Shown here: in pieces, positions 59,295-64,000 of the stretch
Numbering within the stretch: position 1 is the stretch's first letter
How the letters are laid out: each line of letters begins with the position of its first letter
Assembly (NCBI GenBank): GCA_012838385.1
Contig: DUPL01000121.1
Coordinates: 30,949 to 94,948, forward strand
Source of the DNA: Clostridiaceae bacterium
GTDB lineage: Bacteria > Bacillota > Clostridia > UBA1212 > DUPL01
Reading direction: 5' to 3'
DNA length: 64,000 nucleotides
Notes under the pieces: generated by a model
The model's input: the letters and a program-made list of their open reading frames with translations, nothing else
What the model was told of the DNA's origin: nothing
Databases searched by the model: none
Made by a program: the position numbers and the translations under genes

Positions 59295-60494
59295 TTAGTC
59301 GATAATGGCTGTAACTGTACCGGAACCAACAGTCTTTCCACCTTCACGAATAGCGAAGCGGAGACCTTCTTCCATAGCGATTGGAGTAATAAGTTCAACA
59401 GTAATTTCTACGTGGTCGCCAGGCAAGCACATGTCTACGCCTTCTGGAAGCTGGATAATACCGGTAACGTCAGTTGTTCTGAAGTAGAACTGAGGTCTGT
59501 AGTTGCTGAAGAAAGGCTTGTGTCTTCCACCCTCGTTCTGAGTAAGAACGTAAACCTGGCCCTTAAACTTTGTGTATGACTTGATTGTACCAGGCTTGGC
59601 TATAACTTGTCCACGCTCGATATCTTCTCTTGTGATACCTCTCAAGAGAGCACCGATGTTGTCACCAGCATAAGCTTCATCAAGCTGCTTTCTGAACATC
59701 TCGATACCAGTAATAACTGTGCTCATGGTCTCATCTTTCAGACCAACGACTTCAGCCTGATCGCCAACCTTGATAGTTCCTCTCTCAAGTCTGCCAGTTG
59801 CAACTGTTCCACGACCTGTGATTGTGAACACGTCCTCAACAGGCATAAGGTAAGGCTTGTCAGTTTCACGCTCTGGCTCTGGAATGTAAGTGTCTACTGC
59901 TTCCATAAGCTCTTTGATTGGAGCGTAAGCAGAATCTGTTGGGTCGTCTCCAGCTTCGAGAGCCATCAAAGCAGAACCTCTGATAACTGGCACGTCGTCT
60001 CCTGGGAAGTCATACTTGCTGAGAAGCTCACGAACTTCCATTTCAACAAGGTCAAGAAGCTCTGGGTCGTCTACCATATCACACTTGTTCATGAAAACAA
60101 CTATGTATGGTACGTTAACCTGACGAGCAAGCAGAATGTGTTCTCTTGTCTGAGCCTGTGGGCCGTCAGCGCCGGATACCAGCAAAATCGCACCATCCAT
60201 TTGAGCAGCACCAGTAATCATGTTCTTAACATAGTCAGCGTGACCTGGGCAGTCAACGTGCGCATAGTGTCTGTTTTCTGTCTGATACTCAACGTGGGAA
60301 GTATTTATTGTGATACCTCTTTGTTTCTCCTCTGGAGCATTGTCAATTTGGTCATATGCCTTTACTTCCGCATTACCTACAAGAGACAAATATTTTGTAA
60401 TTGCAGCAGTCAATGTTGTTTTACCATGGTCAACGTGTCCAATTGTACCAATGTTTACATGTGGCTTTGTTCTTTCAAACTTAGCTTTTGCCAT
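59295..60494 (-). CDS. tuf: Elongation factor Tu
   Basis: 399 residues. It has all GTPase motifs: GHVDHGKTT, the switch I RGITI, DCPGH and NKCD, plus the two beta-barrel domains. It delivers aminoacyl-tRNA to the ribosome. AAGGAGG lies before the ATG. It is the last gene of the str operon and also has its own promoter. Confidence 0.98.
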   Translation of the reverse strand: MAKAKFERTKPHVNIGTIGHVDHGKTTLTAAITKYLSLVGNAEVKAYDQIDNAPEEKQRGITINTSHVEYQTENRHYAHVDCPGHADYVKNMITGAAQMDGAILLVSGADGPQAQTREHILLARQVNVPYIVVFMNKCDMVDDPELLDLVEMEVRELLSKYDFPGDDVPVIRGSALMALEAGDDPTDSAYAPIKELMEAVDTYIPEPERETDKPYLMPVEDVFTITGRGTVATGRLERGTIKVGDQAEVVGLKDETMSTVITGIEMFRKQLDEAYAGDNIGALLRGITREDIERGQVIAKPGTIKSYTKFKGQVYVLTQNEGGRHKPFFSNYRPQFYFRTTDVTGIIQLPEGVDMCLPGDHVEITVELITPIAMEEGLRFAIREGGKTVGSGTVTAIID

Positions 60495-60539
60495 TTTTAT
60501 TTCCTCCTTAAAATTCTCATAATTATTAAAGTTTTTATT

Positions 60540-60568
60540 ATTTTACATAATATTTAGAAAATAGGCAA
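60540..60568 (-). promoter_or_regulatory. Sigma-A promoter of tuf
   Basis: On the minus strand TTGCCT (60563-60568) and TAAAAT (60540-60545) are 17 bases apart, in the gap between fusA and tuf. Confidence 0.65.
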
Positions 60569-60627
60569 GTTTTTTTTGTTACTATTTTATATTTCCCTAT
60601 TTCCTTCAATTTTATACATAAATTATA

Positions 60628-62700
60628 TTACTTTGACTTTCTTGAAAGCAAATCTTCCTGTATGTTCTTTGACACTTCCTCGTAGTGGCTTGGCTGCATT
60701 GTAAATGAGCCACGGCCTTGTGTCATTGAACGCAGTGATGTGGTATAGCCAAACAGTTCCGCAAGAGGAGCTACTGCCTGTATATCCTTGGAGCCAGCGT
60801 TGTCTTCCATGCCCTCAATGCGGCCTCTGCGGGCTGACACTGAGCTTATGACATCACCAAGGTAATCCTCAGGTGTGTTGATGCTAACCTTCATAATAGG
60901 TTCAAGCAAAACTGGTTCCGCATTTTTCAAAGCTTCCTTGATTGCCATGGAACCTGCAATCTTGAAGGCCATCTCCGATGAGTCAACCTCATGGTATGAA
61001 CCGTCAACCAGTGCAACCTTTATGTCGACTACCGGATACCCACCCAGTATACCACTTTGCAAAGCTTCCTTGATTCCTGCATCCACTGCCGGGATATATT
61101 CTTTTGGAATTACACCGCCAACAATCTTGTTAACAAACTCGTAACCAGTTCCTCTTTCCTTGGGTTCAACCTCGATAACGCAGTGACCGTACTGGCCTCT
61201 ACCGCCGGATTGACGGACAAACTTGCCTTCAACCTTGACAGCTTTTCTAATACCCTCTTTGTATGCAACCTGGGGATTTCCTACGTTTGCTTCAACCTTA
61301 AACTCCCGAAGCAGTCTGTCAACAATAATCTCAAGGTGCAGTTCACCCATACCCGAAATGATTGTCTGACCGGTTTCCACATTAGTATGAACCTTGAATG
61401 TTGGGTCCTCTTCAGCGAGCTTCTGCAGCGCAACTCCCATCTTGTCTTGTCCAGCCTTTGTCTTAGGCTCAACAGCAACAGAGATAACCGGCTCAGGGAA
61501 CTCCATCTTCTCAAGGATAATCGGCGCTTTGTCTGAGCACAACGTGTCGCCTGTGGATGTATCCTTCAGACCAACTGCAGCGGCTATATCACCGGCATAG
61601 ACCTTGTCAACCTCTTCCCTGTGATTCGCATGCATCAGAAGAATTCTTCCGATACGCTCCTTGCTTCCCTTGGTCATGTTCATGACATAGGAACCGGATT
61701 CAAGAACACCTGAATAAACTCTGAAGAAGCAGAGCTTTCCTACGTATGGGTCAGTCACGATCTTGAACGCAAGGGCTGAGAAGGGTTCGTCATCGCTAGG
61801 ATGTCTTTCATCTTCCTCGCCATCCATATTGACTCCCTTGATAGCAGGGATATCCAACGGTGATGGCAGGTAGTCAATGACGGCATCGAGCAGTTGCTGA
61901 ACACCCTTGTTTCTGTAGGAGGAGCCACACATTACAGGAATAATCTGTACAGCCAGTGTCGCATTTCTTATAGCAGCCTTGATTTCCTCTTCGGTAATTT
62001 CCTCGCCCTCCAGGTACTTCATCATTATATTTTCATCGAAATCCGCAAGTGCTTCAATCATTTTGTCCCTGTATTCAACAGCCAGGTCCATCATGTCCGC
62101 TGGGATATCGATTTCTTCAACGATTTCACCCTTGTCGCCCTTGTATTGAAGAGCGTCCATTTTAACGAGGTCGATTATACCTATAAAGGTATCTTCGCTG
62201 CCAATTGGCAACTGGATCGCAACAGGATTCGCACCAAGTCTAGTCCTAATCATGTCCAAAACCCTGAAAAAGTTTGCACCGGTTATGTCCATCTTGTTTA
62301 CATAGGCAATTCTTGGTACCTTGTACTTGTCAGCCTGTCTCCAGACAGTTTCGGACTGAGGTTCTACACCTCCTTTTGCACAGAATAAGGTAACACTACC
62401 GTCCAATACTCTCAAGGATCTTTCTACTTCCACGGTGAAGTCCACGTGACCAGGTGTGTCAATTATGTTTACTCTGTAATTCTTCCAAATGGCTGTAGTA
62501 GCAGCGGAAGATATGGTGATACCTCTTTCCTGCTCCTGAACCATGAAGTCCATGGTTGCGTCACCTTCGTGGGTCTCACCCATTTTGTGTGTCTTTCCCG
62601 TGTAGTAGAGTATTCGTTCGGTTGTGGTTGTTTTTCCTGCATCAATGTGTGCCATGATGCCTATATTTCTTGTATTCTCAAGTGAATAACTTCTTGGCAT
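60628..62700 (-). CDS. fusA: Elongation factor G
   Basis: 690 residues. The GTPase motifs are [19 protein letters not shown] and NKMD; domains III-V follow, with the tip segment near [15 protein letters not shown]. It drives ribosome translocation. It lies 81 bases after rpsG in the str operon. GGAGGCTCC precedes the ATG. Confidence 0.98.
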   Translation of the reverse strand: MPRSYSLENTRNIGIMAHIDAGKTTTTERILYYTGKTHKMGETHEGDATMDFMVQEQERGITISSAATTAIWKNYRVNIIDTPGHVDFTVEVERSLRVLDGSVTLFCAKGGVEPQSETVWRQADKYKVPRIAYVNKMDITGANFFRVLDMIRTRLGANPVAIQLPIGSEDTFIGIIDLVKMDALQYKGDKGEIVEEIDIPADMMDLAVEYRDKMIEALADFDENIMMKYLEGEEITEEEIKAAIRNATLAVQIIPVMCGSSYRNKGVQQLLDAVIDYLPSPLDIPAIKGVNMDGEEDERHPSDDEPFSALAFKIVTDPYVGKLCFFRVYSGVLESGSYVMNMTKGSKERIGRILLMHANHREEVDKVYAGDIAAAVGLKDTSTGDTLCSDKAPIILEKMEFPEPVISVAVEPKTKAGQDKMGVALQKLAEEDPTFKVHTNVETGQTIISGMGELHLEIIVDRLLREFKVEANVGNPQVAYKEGIRKAVKVEGKFVRQSGGRGQYGHCVIEVEPKERGTGYEFVNKIVGGVIPKEYIPAVDAGIKEALQSGILGGYPVVDIKVALVDGSYHEVDSSEMAFKIAGSMAIKEALKNAEPVLLEPIMKVSINTPEDYLGDVISSVSARRGRIEGMEDNAGSKDIQAVAPLAELFGYTTSLRSMTQGRGSFTMQPSHYEEVSKNIQEDLLSRKSK

Positions 62701-62781
62701 TGGAGCCTCCTTCTTAAAATTCCAATTTCAAAAATACTAATTGTATGATAACCTTGATTCAATAAATTTATTAGCACAAAA

Positions 62782-63252
62782 TTACCAGCGATAGTGAGCA
62801 AATGCACGGTTCGCCTCTGCCATTCTGTGCATTTCTTCCTTACGCTTGAATGCACCACCTGTTTGATTCAATGCATCAAGTATTTCATTCGCAAGTCTTT
62901 CAGCCATGGTTCTTTCACCACGATTTCTTGCATAAACAACAAGCCATCTGAGACCAAGAGTCTGCCTTCTTTCAGGCCTTACTTCTACTGGAACCTGATA
63001 AGTCGCACCACCAACTCTTCTGGCCTTTACTTCCAATTGTGGCATAATATTATTTAAAGCCTCTTTAAATACTTCAAGAGCGTCTCTTCCAGTCTTCTCC
63101 TGAACTATGTCAAAAGCTTTATAGCAAATCTTCTCTGCCGTACCTTTTTTTCCGTCAAGCATGATGTTGTTGATAAGTTTTGTAACGAGTTTTTCATTGT
63201 ATCTTGCGTCGGGTAAAACTTCCCTTTTAGCAATGTATCCTTTTCTAGGCAC
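62782..63252 (-). CDS. rpsG: 30S ribosomal protein S7
   Basis: 156 residues, standard S7 length, with the usual start [15 protein letters not shown] and the tail [15 protein letters not shown]7 nucleates assembly of the 30S head and represses its operon in E. coli. It is second in the str operon. AAAGGAGGGAAGG precedes the ATG. Confidence 0.98.
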   Translation of the reverse strand: MPRKGYIAKREVLPDARYNEKLVTKLINNIMLDGKKGTAEKICYKAFDIVQEKTGRDALEVFKEALNNIMPQLEVKARRVGGATYQVPVEVRPERRQTLGLRWLVVYARNRGERTMAERLANEILDALNQTGGAFKRKEEMHRMAEANRAFAHYRW

Positions 63253-63388
63253 TTTCCTTCCCTCCTTTTAATGAGATAAAAATTCATCGGTACTCATCAA
63301 TGAATGATGTCAGTGCTGGTATCTATTCAATTATATATATATAAAAGACACCTAACACCTTCTGAGATGTCCCGTTTCATTTCTTCTG

Positions 63389-63802
63389 TTATTTCTTAGG
63401 TGCTTTGGCGCCGTATTTTGATCTTCCCTGTTTACGGTTTGCAACACCTGCGGTATCCAATGTACCTCTAATAATGTGATATCTTACACCTGGCAAATCT
63501 TTTACTCTTCCGCCTCTTATCAGAACAACGCTATGTTCCTGCAGGTTGTGTCCAATTCCTGGAATGTATGCTGTAACTTCCATTCCATTTGTAAGACGCA
63601 CCCTCGCAATCTTACGCAGAGCGGAGTTGGGCTTCTTTGGAGAAGTTGTCCTAACAACAGTGCAAACACCCCTCTTCTGAGGACTGCTTACGTCCGTACT
63701 GCGCTTGTTAAGAATGTTGTAGCCCTTCTGCAATGCAGGCGCATGTGACTTTTGCTGAAATGTTTTTCTACCTTTCCTAACCAGCTGATTAAATGTTGGC
63801 AT
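63389..63802 (-). CDS. rpsL: 30S ribosomal protein S12
   Basis: 137 residues from ATG 63802 (GGGAGGTGA nine bases upstream); the in-frame GTG at 63814 is inside that ribosome binding site. It shows [17 protein letters not shown] and the streptomycin-target lysines in PKKPNS and GGRVKDLPG, with no visible resistance substitution at those sites. S12 lies in the decoding centre. First gene of the str operon. Confidence 0.98.
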   Translation of the reverse strand: MPTFNQLVRKGRKTFQQKSHAPALQKGYNILNKRSTDVSSPQKRGVCTVVRTTSPKKPNSALRKIARVRLTNGMEVTAYIPGIGHNLQEHSVVLIRGGRVKDLPGVRYHIIRGTLDTAGVANRKQGRSKYGAKAPKK

Positions 63803-63848
63803 CTTGGCTTTCACCTCCCAGTTTTATATCCTTTATTAATTAAGCTTT

Positions 63849-63872
63849 GCAGGTGTCAAAAAAGCCACCTGC
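63849..63872 (-). other. Hairpin in the str operon leader
   Basis: GCAGGTG and CACCTGC form a seven-base stem with a ten-base loop containing six T residues, about 25 bases downstream of the promoter -10 element. It is not followed by a T run, so it is not a usual terminator. It may be a leader element. Confidence 0.4.
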
Positions 63873-63883
63873 ACAGCCAACTA

Positions 63884-63912
63884 ATACTACACCAATATGA
63901 TTATGTTGTCAA
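63884..63912 (-). promoter_or_regulatory. Sigma-A promoter of the str operon
   Basis: On the minus strand a consensus TTGACA (63907-63912) and TAGTAT (63884-63889) are exactly 17 bases apart, directly after the preceding gene's stop. Confidence 0.75.
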
Positions 63913-63922
63913 GTTATTTTCT

Positions 63923-64000
63923 TTATTCATCAAAATCATCGACATCAGGCATGCCCGAATCGTCTACGAGAACTTCCTCAAAAATATCCTCTTCGTCGGC
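63923..64000 (-). CDS. C-terminal end of an upstream gene, probably rpoC
   Basis: The last 25 residues of a gene entering from the right end; they include EEDIFEEVLVDD and end VDDFDE, a strongly acidic tail. Upstream of rpsL, Clostridia have rpoC, sometimes with a small L7Ae-type gene between. An acidic tail fits RpoC (RNA polymerase beta') better than the basic L7Ae protein. Identity rests on position and composition only. Confidence 0.55.
   Translation of the reverse strand, partial: ADEEDIFEEVLVDDSGMPDVDDFDE

Noticed and set aside
59607..60557. A 316-codon plus-strand open frame
   Set aside because: It is antisense to tuf; strong codon bias in tuf creates long shadow frames. No protein family is seen.

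Overview
The window comes from a low-GC, Gram-positive, endospore-forming anaerobe, almost certainly class Clostridia. The evidence is the sporulation genes (spoVB, yabP, yabQ, spmA, spmB, a cotH-type kinase, a cwlD-type amidase), the DivIC/FtsB, AbrB, DarA and RicT families, a class B sortase, 2[4Fe-4S] ferredoxin and NAD malic enzyme, and purine-rich ribosome binding sites. The genus cannot be fixed from sequence alone; an Acetivibrio/Ruminiclostridium-like organism is a guess. I saw no tRNA, rRNA, CRISPR array, intact insertion sequence or prophage.

Layout. 1-6.1 kb (minus): hflX (runs off the left edge), spoVB, a rhomboid protease, and the conserved block yabP-yabQ-divIC-yabR. 6.2-8 kb (plus): a VanW-family membrane protein. 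8-13.5 kb (minus): rpmE, rho, a DnaC/DnaI-like ATPase, a DnaD-domain protein and sortase B, with a decayed second sortase copy just upstream. 13.9-16.7 kb (minus): a coupled three-gene set of esterase, HxxxD acyltransferase and zinc-ribbon membrane protein. 16.8-20.1 kb: three uncharacterised genes, one resembling a helicase whose motifs have decayed and two that are tandem paralogues. 20.2-24.5 kb (minus): glycerol kinase, a lysophospholipase-like hydrolase and a GH15-like protein with overlapping ends. 24.6-30.5 kb (plus): tex, cotH-like and a linker protein. 30.5-37.6 kb: spmB-spmA, abrB, then rsmI, trmN6, ferredoxin, ricT, holB, darA and an Orn/Lys/Arg decarboxylase, an order close to the Bacillus yaaO-abrB region. 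37.6-38.7 kb: malic enzyme.

38.8-47.5 kb (minus) is the most distinctive region: a Tad/Flp-type secretion or pilus cluster. It begins with a Ser/Thr kinase fused to a TadZ/CpaE-like domain, then CpaB/RcpC-, TadA-, TadB- and TadC-like proteins, then five small membrane-anchored proteins sharing an N-terminal M-x-K-V-I-A signature with no leader peptide, then two unknown proteins. No prepilin peptidase is visible. 47.6-52.6 kb: a CwlD-type amidase and a three-gene set led by a large protein joining an RNA polymerase alpha-CTD-like domain to a sigma region 4-like domain.

52.7-59.1 kb holds a predicted beta-propeller protein, a graveyard with remnants of a serine recombinase and an ABC exporter next to a marR gene that keeps a palindromic operator, a DUF1796 protein, a two-component system and a repeat-bearing lipoprotein. 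59.2-64 kb (minus) is the str operon (rpsL-rpsG-fusA-tuf) downstream of what is probably the rpoC end.
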